A stretch of 64,000 bases of DNA from Lepraria neglecta (taxonomy: Eukaryota > Ascomycota > Lecanoromycetes > Lecanorales > Stereocaulaceae), in NCBI GenBank assembly GCA_033220425.1, contig CM065652.1, positions 3,100,001-3,164,000 of the forward strand. Reading direction: 5' to 3'. Both the position numbers and the translations under genes were made by a program. Positions 45,853 to 57,200 of this stretch are shown in pieces. How positions within the stretch are numbered: the stretch's first letter is position 1; each line of letters opens with the position of its first letter. The notes under the pieces were generated by a model that had not been told where the DNA came from, did no database searches, and saw only the letters and a program-made list of their open reading frames with translations.

Positions 45853-47323
45853 TGGTCAGGAAAATAGAAGACGCGGACCAGAATAGCTGGCTGTGCACGT
45901 GGAGTGGCTGGATTTTATATCATTTTCCCGATTCATGTACTGCACAGTAGTGGCTGTCGGTGGGCTTGTGGAATCGGAAAGGTCTACCTACACTGAATTG
46001 TTGGGAGCTGGCAGAATATATATGCCAATACCGCAAAGAGATGTTGTATTCAAGCCAATCCATATGCGATCCACACTAACATTAGTATTAATAAGCGTCA
46101 AATTTTCAGCTTTTGATCATCCCAGCGCCGCAGTCTATCCTTGAGCCATCGCAGTTGGCACGCCTGATATTTGGTGCGTACGCTGTTCTCAGTAGCGAGC
46201 AGATGCAGCGGTAACAACAATACGACTCCTATTGCTTGAGATTGGCGACTTCCCCCTGCAATCCGTCTTTCTATAAGCCCTCATTGGAAAGCCAGATCAT
46301 CGGCTTAGCGGTCATTCGAGGCTGCCCATAGATATCGGGCTTGCATCGCGTTCCTACCTCTGTCTTAGTGTTTCAAAAGTTGATGATCGGAGGTGTGCAG
46401 GCTATATCAAGGCAAGCATCGGCGAGACCACTCTTACTTCAATGAGACTTTGTAAGAAGCGAAAAGACGACCGGTGAGGTGAACCTCTAGGGAACATACG
46501 TTTTCCAATGTTGCATATACGGAGCTTTCTCTATCTTCTCAGCAATCGATGCAACGCAATCATGATTCTCCATGCGGTGCGCATTCTTTTGTAGGAGCCC
46601 CAACATTAGCTCAGGACAACACACGATCCTCCCAATTTCAACTTGTAGTGGGCGAACCTCCAGACCTACTTCCGTCATTTCTCTCTCAAAGGGTAGTGCC
46701 GAGCTGGAAAACATCTGGTAAGCTGGGATTTGCGTCGGCATCTGCTCCAGCCTGTGCAGGAGCCAGCTCCAAGGGACGGACGAAAATCCAACTGAGCGTG
46801 AATAAACGCAAGAAGATACCACTTTACATTTTGTTTCGTGTGTCGTCTTTCATTGGTTCAACAACGGTAGGTAGTCAGGGTGTATACCAAAGTGGGTACG
46901 TTCAGTCATTCACGGGATCTAATTCTTGATTACTATGTGAGCGGGCCATAGATCAAAGGGTTTAATCAATTCAATAGTAATTAGTGACGAGTAGAGATAA
47001 AATGAGAAAACGTAGAAAAGCTATCTATATTAGAGTATAGGGGGCTTTGTTCTTAAATCGTGACTTACCAGCTGCTTATATCGAAATAAAATTGTTGAAA
47101 TGAGTGAGATCAAAATACTACTCGACTTTTTCGAACAAATTGAGTATAAAACGTATATTCGCGGGCTATCCACTTCGCCTTTTAGGAGCTAATCTATCCA
47201 AAACAGTTCCTTTTTTATCTACACACTAAATTCTTCGAGGGTTGTATTAGCGCAGACCATCTATATAGATGCTGACTAAGCAGTAGATAACATGTAGAAG
47301 ATAAAATGGATAAAGGCATTAAG
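45853..47323. other. Intergenic, becoming AT-rich
   Basis: No convincing gene. From about 46930 the sequence turns AT-rich with many TA steps, as in decayed or RIP-mutated repeats. ORFs such as 46549-46929 are featureless. Confidence 0.45.
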
Positions 47324-47757
47324 TGTTACGGGCGTCCCTTACATGGCTGCTCAATGGCTACTTAGCTTTATCGAGTCTAGTACCCGCAGCTTCCTTATAT
47401 AGAGCGCTCCGCGCCTCTTTTATAGCTTTCCTTTCCTATTGATACAGGGCGCTTAGACATATGAGGCCTGCTTAGGCAGAACCGTGCCAAGACTCATGCT
47501 TAGTCAGGTACAGCCCTATAAGCTTGCATATCAAGCTCATCTTCCATATAGAACAATCATCATCTTTACCACCAACACTACTATTATAAACATACAGGAA
47601 AACCCCGTATCACCTATCATCAATATACTAGTTATCTATATCTCTATAATACCGCTATATGCACCTCTAGGTCGAACCCTGACAATCCGTAGCTAGCACT
47701 TATATATGCCAAGTCTTTGCGACCATATAAAGCTATATATAAGTTTATAATTCAACA
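47324..47757. mobile_element. Possible solo LTR of a retrotransposon
   Basis: The stretch begins TGTTACGGGCGTC, a common start of fungal Copia-type LTRs, and can be read to end ...AATTCAACA, giving TG...CA ends over about 430 bases. It includes TATATAAG-type sequence in the second half. I find no clear target-site duplication and no internal coding region next to it, so this is tentative. Confidence 0.35.
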
Positions 47758-48629
47758 GATACGCTAAGGCATCTTGCTTCTCAACATGAGTGGGGCGTAT
47801 CTTGAGTTAAGTGGAGCATCTTTGATAATAGATTTTTGTATTTGGATAGCCAGATGGCCCTTTGACACGAAGTCGGGCCTTGCCTTCGTTCTGCTCCAAG
47901 GTGATGTTTGAATGCATGAAGAAGCCAAACAACAACCAAGAATCAAGATATTTCTTCCTCGGTTGCAGGTGTTGGAAAGCAGTAGGGTAGAAAGCCTGCA
48001 AACACAGTAATAACAACATGTTGGTCTAGACCTGTGATATGGCCCTGTTCCAGGGAACTTTCCAAAAACGTCTTTCATCACCACGAAATGGAAAGGAATC
48101 TCGGAAATGTGGAATGGCATCAATGGCCACAAGGACGGCTGAAGAGCAAGTAAGTAAGACGAAATTCATATGCCTGACATACTAAATTCATTATGTAATG
48201 CAGTATTCTCAGCACGGAAGACTCTGATTGGCTTCATTGAAAAAGCCTGCCTGTGGTGTTCGCTTCCTCGTGTGAAGGCGCTAGTCAGCCCGTGTCTGAC
48301 TGCAGGATCGGCTTTACCTCGGGCTATTCACCACTATAAAAGCTCAGGCCACCGAGGCCCCAGAGTCGCATCCATTCAGACCAAGTTGGGATATCTGAAT
48401 TATTGAGCCTACCCCTCAAGGGGTATATTTCAGAACCTATCATTTGCAGAACACAAAAGGCTATACGCAGAAGCGAAAAGGCCGAAGTCTTTTTAAGTCT
48501 TGCTTCTACATGAAGAGAAGAAAGGTGCTCCCAGGAGCAGCATTGTTAATAATTTTGGTCTAAGTATATCTATAGGTCTAGTCTAGGGTCATCTCACAAC
48601 AATTCATCCACACCAGTGGAAGTCATAAT
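47758..48629. other. Intergenic, unresolved
   Basis: A minus-strand ORF at 48132-47764 with an overlapping one at 48019-47807 (containing SWLLFGFFMHSNITLEQNEG) could be a remnant. No domain, start or splice structure supports it. The 3' flank of the GH63 gene lies at the end. Confidence 0.35.
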
Positions 48630-51600
48630 TCATACGCCATCCAGCTGAGCCTCAAACTCATCATCGTACACTGCCGCAGATTCGTTGCTGCGGACACGCT
48701 CGAGCTGATCATTAACGTAATTAGCGACGTGCTGATTTGCTTCGCTTCTTCGTCTCTCTCGTTCTTCGTTTTCAGCTATGGAGCCAACTTCTGATTCAGC
48801 CGGAATATCGCCGTTCACGGACGCGTTGAAGCTGCTTCGGTTTCCAATAGATCGAGAGGTGGAGGAGCGCCTGATGCGTGGTTTGTTTGAGCGCGTAAAG
48901 GTCTCATCAAAATAGGAGTCCGAGAAATGAGCGGCTGCCGCTGTAGGAGTTCTTGGAGTCTGGGGTAATCTGCAGTTGATTCTATAGAGAAGCAATTAGC
49001 AAAGCAATGTAAACGAATTTGCTCAAACGACAAGGCGAGGATTGAAAGCACTAGGAGGACATACCCAGTGTCGTGAATCATCTTTGCAATTAATCCGGTC
49101 CATCCGCATTGATGACTTGCACCCAGTCCCTTTCCAGTATCTGCATCGAAAAATTCGTGAAACGATAGGTAGTCTCGCCAGTGAGGGTCGTAGTCAAGTA
49201 TGTCATTGCCATCATTGATAGCCCGTCTGCCGTCGTCGCCACGTGAGAATAGATGCTGAAGTCGATGCTGAATCTCCTCCGCGACCTGTCCCAAGTGCAT
49301 GTAATTCCCTGAGCCTGTCGGGCACTCAATCTGAAGAGTTTTACCGTAAAACATATAGAAGCGGAGCAAGGACTCGATGAGCAAAAAGTTAACCGCCAGC
49401 CAAATGGGGCCTCGCCAGTTGCTGGAACTCATTAGCATATCAGGATTAAACATAGGGATAAGAGTGCGTACCTATTTCCACCAAAGAGGCCGCTATCCGA
49501 GTCACCTGGCACGTAGCTTACTTCAAAACGTTGACCATTGACATCCATGGAGTAAGGATGGTCTTTGTGAAATTTGGAGAGGGATCGGATGCCATGATCG
49601 GCCAAGAACTCTGTCTCATCAAGCATACTCTTTAGTATCTGAACCAGGCGATCTTTGTTGACCAATGACAGGAGCAGCCGGTCTTCTTTTCCGCGGCGTT
49701 TCAAGCTAGCAATATTTCGTTCTGCCACGTCGTGCCGGTTCTCCACGAACCAGTTCATTCGCCTTTTGAACGAGGGAAACTTATTGATCAGCTCTGGCTC
49801 TAAGGTCAAGACGGCGAAGAGAGGGATGAGGCCGACAAGTGACCGGACAGGCAATTGCTGAGTCCAAGGACCGCCCCAAGAGATAGCATCATAATAGAAA
49901 CCGTCCTTCTCGTTCCACAAAGACTCTTCCTGTCCCCCAGACCTGTAGGTCATTGCATCGCTTATGAGAATGAAGTGCTCGAAGAATTTCGACGCAATAT
50001 CTTCATAGATACGGCGGTGCTTTGCTAGCTCGAGGGCAATATTCAGCATGGAGAGACAGTAGAAAGCCATCCAGCCAGTGCTGTCCGCCTGTTCCAGTAC
50101 GCCACCAGTAGGCAGAGGATCTGACCTATTGAACAGACCAATGTTGTCTAGGCCGAGGAATCCACCCTCGAAGACGCCTTTGTCATTGAAGTCTTTCCGA
50201 TTGACCCACCAGGTAAAGTTCAGCAGAAGCTTTTGGAAAACTCGTTCTAGAAAGTCAAGGTCGGCACGACCGTACATCTTCCGTTCAATCTTAAAGACTC
50301 GGAAGACAGACCATGCGTGAACTCTAAATGACTTGGAGTCAGTATTTCCCTTTTGAGACAGTTCTTGAGTCCTAAGACAATAAATTTCCGGCTCAAGATG
50401 GAGCACGAATGAGGAAACAATAGCTCAGAAAGGATAACTTACGGAGGATTGACATCACCAAAGTTCCACTCGTAGGCTGGAAGTTGGCCGTTCGGGTGCA
50501 TGTACCATTCTCTTGTCAAGAGGTCCAATTGTTTCTTTGCAAATTCGGGATCAATCATAGCCAAAGGTATGCAGTGGAAAGCCGTATCCCACGCAGCAAA
50601 GAAGGGGTACTCCCATGAATCCGGCATGGAGAGAACGTCATCAAGATGCATGTGTTTCCAATTTTGGTTTCTTACTCCCTTTCTACCTGGAGGCCTGTGA
50701 AATTCGGAGTCAACATCGTTCTTTGCGAAGAAAGGAGTTGCAAGACGGCTTTAGGGAGTGAAATGGGTAATAGCACCCAAAGCATGCCTTACGACATTGG
50801 CTGCGGTCTAAGGCTGGAAAGCAAAAGACTGAAATGTACTTACGGTGGTATCTGACCTGGATCGCCGTTCGCCCACTTGTCCCACACGAAGCTACACCAT
50901 TTCGGAGTCAGCATTTCTCTTTCAGAATGATTTGGGAGTCGAAAGATATGTCTCAGGACCCGGAAACATCTCCAATTCATAAGACCTATCTCACGACTCC
51001 GATTGGGGTATGGAAAGGGGAAAAGAAAAAAAAAACAGTACCTATAATGCTGCTTGCACCAAAGCATTCCAGAGAGAGCTTGTCTTTGAATGTTGCGGAG
51101 ATCGTCGGTCTTTTCGGAGTCAGCATTCGTCAGTATGGCTAAAAAAAGAGTTGTGAAACATGTTTAGGGCGCGTAGCCCGAGTCATTGTTCCCTTAAAGG
51201 GTGCTAGGACTTAGACAATGGTCCCAATTGGGAAGGCAACACTCCAAAAAGCACGTACCATGGGCAACGGACTGATGCGCCAGTAGAACTCGTCGGCCTC
51301 GGTCCTTCTTTGTTCAATGACCTCGTCAAAGTACTCCTCGTCGAGGTAACCTTGGTGCTTTCTTGAAAGCCGGAATCGTACTACCGCGCACTCGCCCGGC
51401 CCAACACCTTTTCCCTCGTCAAAGGCGTAGTGAGCGGCAAGCTTGGACCCTCGACATCTTGGGTTTACGGCATTGTGCTCGCGGTTCACAATGTGTCGGT
51501 GGAAGGCATCCTTGACGTAAGGTTGTGGGTTTTTCGAGCCATATAAAGCATGGAGGTTAGTCTCGTTCTCGGTGAAGAGCATTCGAGGTTGGATATCTTG

Positions 51601-52662
51601 GCCACTTTGACCGATACCGGGTGAGGGCGAGAGCTGACAGAATTGGTGACCAAGTTTTTCATGCTTGGTCTGTGCTGTCAGAGGCGCTATTTGTTTGATT
51701 AAAGGCTTCTTTGCGTCCTGGTCAAGTTCCCAACTCCACGTATTACGATACCAGACTTGAGGGATTATGTGAAGAGGTGCGGCCTCTGGTCCACGATTGT
51801 ATACAGTCACGCGGAACAGCAATTCATCCGGAGCGTGGGCTTCTTTTGCCACTTCTATGAAGCAGTCGAAATAGCGGCCATCCTCAAATGCCCCAGTATC
51901 AGTAAGCTGGTATTCGCTTTGTGCTTTGCTGCGCTTCGCGTTCTCCGCAACCAATTGTTCGTAGGGGAATTTCCGTTGTGGGTATTTGTAGAGGTATTTC
52001 ATGTACGAGTGCTAGAGATCACGCAGTCAGCCCAGTAAGCCTGACTTGGTGGAGGCTGGCTACCGTAGGCGTGTTGTCAAGGTGGAAATGGCATTCCTTG
52101 ATGCTCTCCCCATGGTTGCCTTGTGGATTGGAGAGCCCAAACAGTCTTTCTTTTAGGAAATCATCCTTCTCGTTCCAGAAGCTGAAAGCAACGTTTATGA
52201 GACCGTGAGAGTCCGAGACACCTGCGATACCGTCCTCTCCCCAACGGAAGGTCCTGGATCTGGCGTGTTCGTGAGGGAAGTCTAGGCTCGTAGAACGGAT
52301 TAGCTAAGGACCCGAGCCTTAGTGGGTATTGCAATATGACTCACGGCTCCATGCATCGCCATTTTCTCTGATGGAACAGCTCAGTACAAGGTCCCTAAGA
52401 TTGGACTCAGCCACTCACGAATAGTCTTCTCTCACTAGAAAGTTAAATATTAGCAGACTTCATCCTTTGCAAGACGAGTATGCTTACCAGTCGCCCACTG
52501 CCGTTCAGACACCTTATCTGCTAATCAGCGCTCATCCCTCTGGTTACTCGCCGGGCACCGTACATATGGTCCGAATTGCTTCCAATACTTCTTCCTCTCA
52601 CGGTCTTCTTTCAGGCGCTTTTCCTCCTCGCACAAGTACTCGTGGTGGTCGGTAACGACCAT
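48630..52662 (-). CDS. GH63-type glucosidase/mannosidase-like enzyme, 12 exons
   Basis: A glycoside hydrolase of the (alpha/alpha)6 barrel type, clan GH63, without a signal peptide and so probably cytosolic. Twelve exons all match in phase: 52662-52564, 52512-52488, 52434-52419, 52367-52345, 52281-52064, 52011-51259, 51109-51042, 50891-50844, 50694-50443, 50323-49472, 49427-49065 and 48981-48630, giving 1022 aa. The N-terminus has [18 protein letters not shown] and, over tiny exons of 25, 16 and 23 bases, SERQW, REDYS and NGDAW, then [20 protein letters not shown]. The catalytic domain shows [20 protein letters not shown], whose WD Asp is the likely general acid, [27 protein letters not shown] and [20 protein letters not shown]. 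The tail is Ser/Arg-rich. The gene is intact. Introns 6 to 9 are unusually long and share sequence blocks. Confidence 0.95.
50324..50442 (-). repeat. GH63 intron 9, possible introner-like relative (A6)
   Basis: A 119-base intron, GTAAGTTATCC to GTCATTTAG. Its 3' part AATACTGACTCCAAGTCATTTAG resembles the TGCTGACTCCGAAA block of introns 6-8. Elsewhere it is not clearly alike, so it is the weakest member. Confidence 0.4.
50695..50843 (-). repeat. GH63 intron 8, introner-like relative (A5)
   Basis: A 149-base intron, GTAAGTACATT to GAATTTCACAG. It shares GATGTTGACTCCGAA near the 3' end with introns 6 and 7 and CAACTC.TTT upstream of it with intron 6. The 5' half is diverged. Confidence 0.5.
50892..51041 (-). 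repeat. GH63 intron 7, introner-like relative (A4)
   Basis: A 150-base intron starting GTACTG then a T-rich run, and ending AATGCTGACTCCGAAATGGTGTAG. The 3' block is nearly identical to that of intron 6. It also holds GGTCCTGAGAC, close to the GAGTCCTGAGAC of copy A1. Confidence 0.55.
51110..51258 (-). repeat. GH63 intron 6, introner-like element (A3)
   Basis: A 149-base intron between CCCATG and ACCGACGATC in an intact gene, so it is spliced in phase. It starts GTACGTGCTTTTTGGAG and ends GCTGACTCCGAAAAG. GGGACCATTG and CCCTAAACATGT match copy A1; GGGAACAATG and CTCGGGCT match copy A2. The match covers almost all of the 135-base length of those copies, with about 15 extra bases at the 3' end. 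Confidence 0.8.
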
Positions 52663-53479
52663 TGCAGACACTGTTCAGGCGGGCAAAGCTCTGCTATGGT
52701 ATAAATGTAGGGTGAGAGCGGGTAGAGACTGGCTGAAGCGAATGGTAAGGTGGTGTAGTGATAGTTAAGGTAGCAATAGAATCGTAGGATCCGTGGCACA
52801 GCGAAGGAATGCTAACAATGGTTCTGAGAATAATTGTTGCGGAAGAGCAGCACAGAGGGTAGGGTCGACGAAGACTTGCCGAAAAAGTGTAGTCAGAAGG
52901 AAATTTGGACGTGTGCGACTTTTTCTTTGGAAGGCGCGAGAGGACGGAGCTCAACAATCTGAGTTTGCAGCCATCAAATCAACATAAACCCCTACAGCTG
53001 GATTCTGCAGCAATCGGATCCACGATGCCTTCATTACGAGGACTGTCAATCGTATTGTCGGGTTTGAAGGTCATTGTGGTAAAGAATGGATCCTTTCGGA
53101 GCAGCACTACGATAATGAGAACCGCGTTGCCTCCGAGGCTTTGCTAGTTCCAGGCTAACAAGTTAGCCCGGAACCAAGCTCAAAGCGGTTTAGATCGCTG
53201 CGCGCACGCTTTAAGTAGCACGTCTATGCCAGTAACCGTATATTTTTGATTTCTGAGCTTCGTATTACTATCAACCATTTTTATTTTATTGTATCAAAAT
53301 ATTTATATATATACCCCTAAATATATATCGAGGACGTGGAATCGGCATTGAGCTATATCTTCTTCTAATAACAGATTATCGCGACTTTCGGAGGGTATTC
53401 CGCACTTGCAGCCAATTAGAATGGCCCTATACTTCCCCCCCCCCCTGATAGTACGCTTTTCGGCCTAGCGCCTTCAACC
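52663..53479. other. Intergenic; promoter side of the GH63 gene and AT-rich tract
   Basis: No gene was seen. From about 53228 to 53340 the sequence is AT-rich (ATATATATACCCC and similar). A run of eleven C lies at 53435-53445, next to the tandem repeat. Confidence 0.5.
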
Positions 53480-54013
53480 ACCAAAAGTTGAATTCGCATC
53501 GCAACTTCTTCGCAGTACTTCCCCGCGCTACATATATCATATGATATCGAGATGATTTCACAAGTTTTGGAACCAAGCATGCGCTTTCTAACACCGTCCA
53601 AATCTTCAAAATCGGTCCACTTACGCAATAGTTATGAGCAAAAGAAGCGTTTTCGCCATGGTTTGCGGGCAGTGTAAGCTCGGTGGCAAATGCCAAGCAT
53701 TGAGCTTGGCTCCCCCGGACCCTGGAACATCAAAAGTTGAACATACTGCGCACTTCTTCCCCGCGCCATATACGTTATATGATATCATCATAATTTTATG
53801 AGTTTTGGAACCAAGTATGCGCTTTCTATCGCCGTGCGAATTTTCAAAATCGGTCCCCTTCCGCAAAAGTTATAACTAAAAGAAGCGTTTTCGCCATGTT
53901 TTTCAGGCAGCCTAAGCTCAGTAGTAAATACTAAGCATTGAGCTTGGCCCCTGGAACATCAAAAGTTGAATGCGCACCACAACTTCTTCGCAGTAATGCC
54001 CCGCGCTATAGGC
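53480..54013. repeat. Tandem repeat, about 230-250 base unit, 2.2 copies
   Basis: Unit starts AAAAGTTGAA at 53483, 53732 and 53960. Shared blocks in order are ACTTCTTC, CCCCGCGC.ATAT, ATATGATATC, AGTTTTGGAACCAAG.ATGCG, TTTCAAAATCGGTCC-like sequence, AAAGAAGCGTTTTCGCCATG and AAGCATTGAGCTTGGC. The third copy stops after about 50 bases. Units differ by scattered substitutions and small indels. The block lies between the GH63 promoter and the 3' end of the truncated PKS. ORFs in it (53628-53416, 53866-53621) are repeat artefacts; their similar peptides just reflect the duplication. Confidence 0.85.
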
Positions 54014-54291
54014 AAAGTAGGGGGCAGAGATACCATTGAAGATCGACGAGCTTTATCCTCTTGGACCCATCTCCGTCGGGCTTGTTTGCGAGCAAATTTG
54101 TTTTGGAAATCATGATGTGTGTATACTGTCACTACACAAGTCTATCTTGTTTGAGCAGTGGGAAGTCTTGGCATGGTTGTGGCTAGGACTTTTGTTGTCT
54201 ACCTCCGCATTCTATACTTCGAATTATCGACTCAACTTTCGATGGCTTCGATATTATTTCGTTGAACTTTGCCTCTCACACCTATCTCCTC

Positions 54292-57200
54292 TCAAGCCGC
54301 AACACTTACTACCTTCTTGGATCGCGTCGCGATCTTCTCAGCCAGTGTCTGTACCGTCTGGTTCGCCAAAACCTCCGTAGACTGCAACGGCGCATCAAAC
54401 TGACGCATGACCCAATTGCGCAGCTCGACAGCGACCAGCGAGTCCAGCCCCAGCGCCATAATTGACCCTTGGCGGGCGTCAATGCTACCCGCATCCACCG
54501 AGATCAGCCGCGCCAGCTGCACCGTCGCGGCCCCCGAAATAAAGTCTACCACCGCCTCTGCGTTGCCGTCGGCGATCACCTGATCGAATGTCTGTCCGCT
54601 ACCTGCTGCCTCTATACCCTCGCCTTCTTCGATAGAGCCAGCCCCGGGGCGCGGGTCGCGTACCTCGTTAAACATGGCCGAGTGGATGGTGCCGTTGTAG
54701 GCGGTTGCGTTGGTCAGGGACTCGGCATCGAAGCCGATGATGGCCTGGGAGAGGCTGGAACTGGGGTCGTTGGCAGCGACGAGGATATAGTCGAAGAAAC
54801 GCGCAAGCTCCTTGTTGCTGGTGAGGCTGAAACCAGCGCGGCGCAAGGCACCCTCGCGAGTCTCATCGCCCGCGGTCAGGACGGCGTCCTCGATCCAGCC
54901 GAAATTAATGGTCAAGAAACGGGTATTCCCTGAGTGTTGTTTATCCTGGTGCGCGAGGGCGTCCTGCACCGCATTTCCGGCGTTGTAGCTGGCCTCGGCG
55001 CTGGCCCCGACGATGCTGGAGACCGAGGACAGCGAGAGGAAGAAGGCCAACTCGGAAGATGCAAAGACCCGGTGGAGATTGAGCGTGCCGTCGACCTTGA
55101 TCTTGGCCACGCTTGTGAAGTCGTCGTACGTGGTCAATTCGAGGGGGCGATCCTAAGTACAGTTAGCACCGTGTGAGGGGATTGAGGAGAAGAGAGAACG
55201 GCAACCTACATTCATAAAAGTCGCTGCCTGGAGAACACCACGCACTGGAGGCGCACCCTGGCGGGAAAGCTTGGCAGCGGCCCTCTGCATACTGGATTCA
55301 GACGACACGTCGCCCTGGAGAGTGTACAGACGGATGCCCGGCCGGATAGCCTCCAGCTTGGCTTGCAACGCGCGATAGGTGTCTGGGTCAACGACGCGGC
55401 GCGAAATCGTGGCCAGATGTTTGGCGCCCTTCTTAGCCATTAAGACCAAGAACCGTTGTCCAATGTCGCCGAGACCACCTGCCATAACGTACGTAGCGTT
55501 CTCATTGGCCCAGACGTCGGGTTTGGCGGCTGGAACAACGTGTACAATTGAATCAGGGCCAACCTGCAGCACAGCCTTTGCATGGACGCCAGTGTTGACC
55601 AGCCGAAGTGCCTCGGCGATCTCAGCCACGTCACGAACGGAGATTTCAAGCCCAGAGATTGGGACATGCTCGAACGCAGTCGTCGCTTCGGCGACAAGGG
55701 TGGCTGTCAGGTCGGGACGGGCCTGCACGAGACTGGCGATGTCGACAGAGTGTAAGGCCACATTGGACGGCAATTTTGGTGCCACTGTGGCAGACGAGTG
55801 GTCTACCACGATGACACTTCCGAATGGCTTGATGTGTGCTAGTGCTTCAGCTGGGACGGCATCCTCACCGGCCTGGATGACTGCATCGAGTCCATCGGCA
55901 AAGACATCACGCGGTGAGCGACGATGGAGCGAACGACGGGCCACAAGCACATCAGCTGCATCGATGCCAACTTGCTCCTTCAGCAAGTTTGCCTCGGCCG
56001 GGTCAGCAGCCGTGGCGACAACACGGACGCCAATGGATCGGGCAACGGCAATGGCAGCTCGCCCGGCGGCAGTGCGGGCTCCATGGACCAACACGGTGCC
56101 CCCACTCGAGAGTAGGCGAGCCACTTCACGAAGCGCATACGAAGCGCCCATGAGACTGAGTAGTAGTGCGGATGCGATGGTGGATGGCATATTTGATGGG
56201 ATGCGACCAGCGTTGGCTTGTGGAATGCGCAATCGACTGGCACCTACGATGGGAGCCACAGCTACAACGCGATCACCTGGGGTCAGAGACTTGGCACTTG
56301 CGCCAACCTGTGCAACGACGCCTGCATATTCACCCACGGGAGCAGCTGAACCGGCCTTGGGAAGCACGACAGCCTGGACTTCCACGTCGATCACATCGTC
56401 TGCCAGGGGCGTAGCATAGACCTTGTCATCGTCGATAAACAGCGCCGAGCCATCAGAAGAAAGCACCAGGGGTCGTTGGCCGTCCGCGAAGTGATGGTCT
56501 TCCGTCTCGGGACCAGAGTCGCCTTCGTCGACGATGGCACGGTTGAGCTTGTCACTGTAGTGCACGCGCGGCACCACCACGGCGCCTTTCTCGCGGATGC
56601 GGTATTCGCGCTCTGTATGGGGTGTGTTGGGATTCGCTACTTGATCAATCGCACTGGCGACCACATCGACCAGACGTTTGTGACCGCTTCTATTTGCAAG
56701 GAAACCCGAGGTAGCATGGATCGTCGTGAGACGCAGATCGTCATTCTCCGCATGGGCTGTGCGTGCAACGCCCTCGATCTGGTGGAAGGGAACTGGGTCG
56801 TCGGGACTGAGCCACACAAGACGGGCTGGCTGCCTTAGCAGGGTGATGGCGGCATTATAAGCGTTGACGTCGGTGAGAATAGGCAGGCTGAACACGTCAT
56901 CGACAACAATGACAGTGTCGTTGCTGCTCCTTCCCATCGCACCTTTGCTGAGAAGGGACTTGACGGTGCTGGAGCTCAGCGTGTCATGCAAAACATCGAC
57001 GTTGCGCGCGTGCAGCGCGTTCTTGACCGCAGAGACCCAGGCTGGAGTATTGCGTGCTGAGTGTGTAAGAATGTGGATCTTGGCGGGGAGCTGTATGCTG
57101 GCAGGCTTCGCTATAACGATCAACCTGCCCTGAGTGTTGTCACGGAACGTTAGCTGCTCTTCTAGCGGAGTAGACGTTCGCTGCAGAGTGGCGCGCCATG

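Noticed and set aside
52280-52520. Tiny exons of 25, 16 and 23 bases in the GH63 gene as a sign of decay
   Set aside because: All phases match and the joined peptide fits the family, so they are genuine microexons or small exons.
53416-53866. Paired minus-strand ORFs with similar peptides
   Set aside because: The similarity follows from the tandem DNA repeat; there is no start context or domain.
55379-56419. Large plus-strand Ala/Thr-rich ORF
   Set aside because: It lies antisense to the PKS ER/KR coding region and its composition is that of a GC-rich shadow frame.
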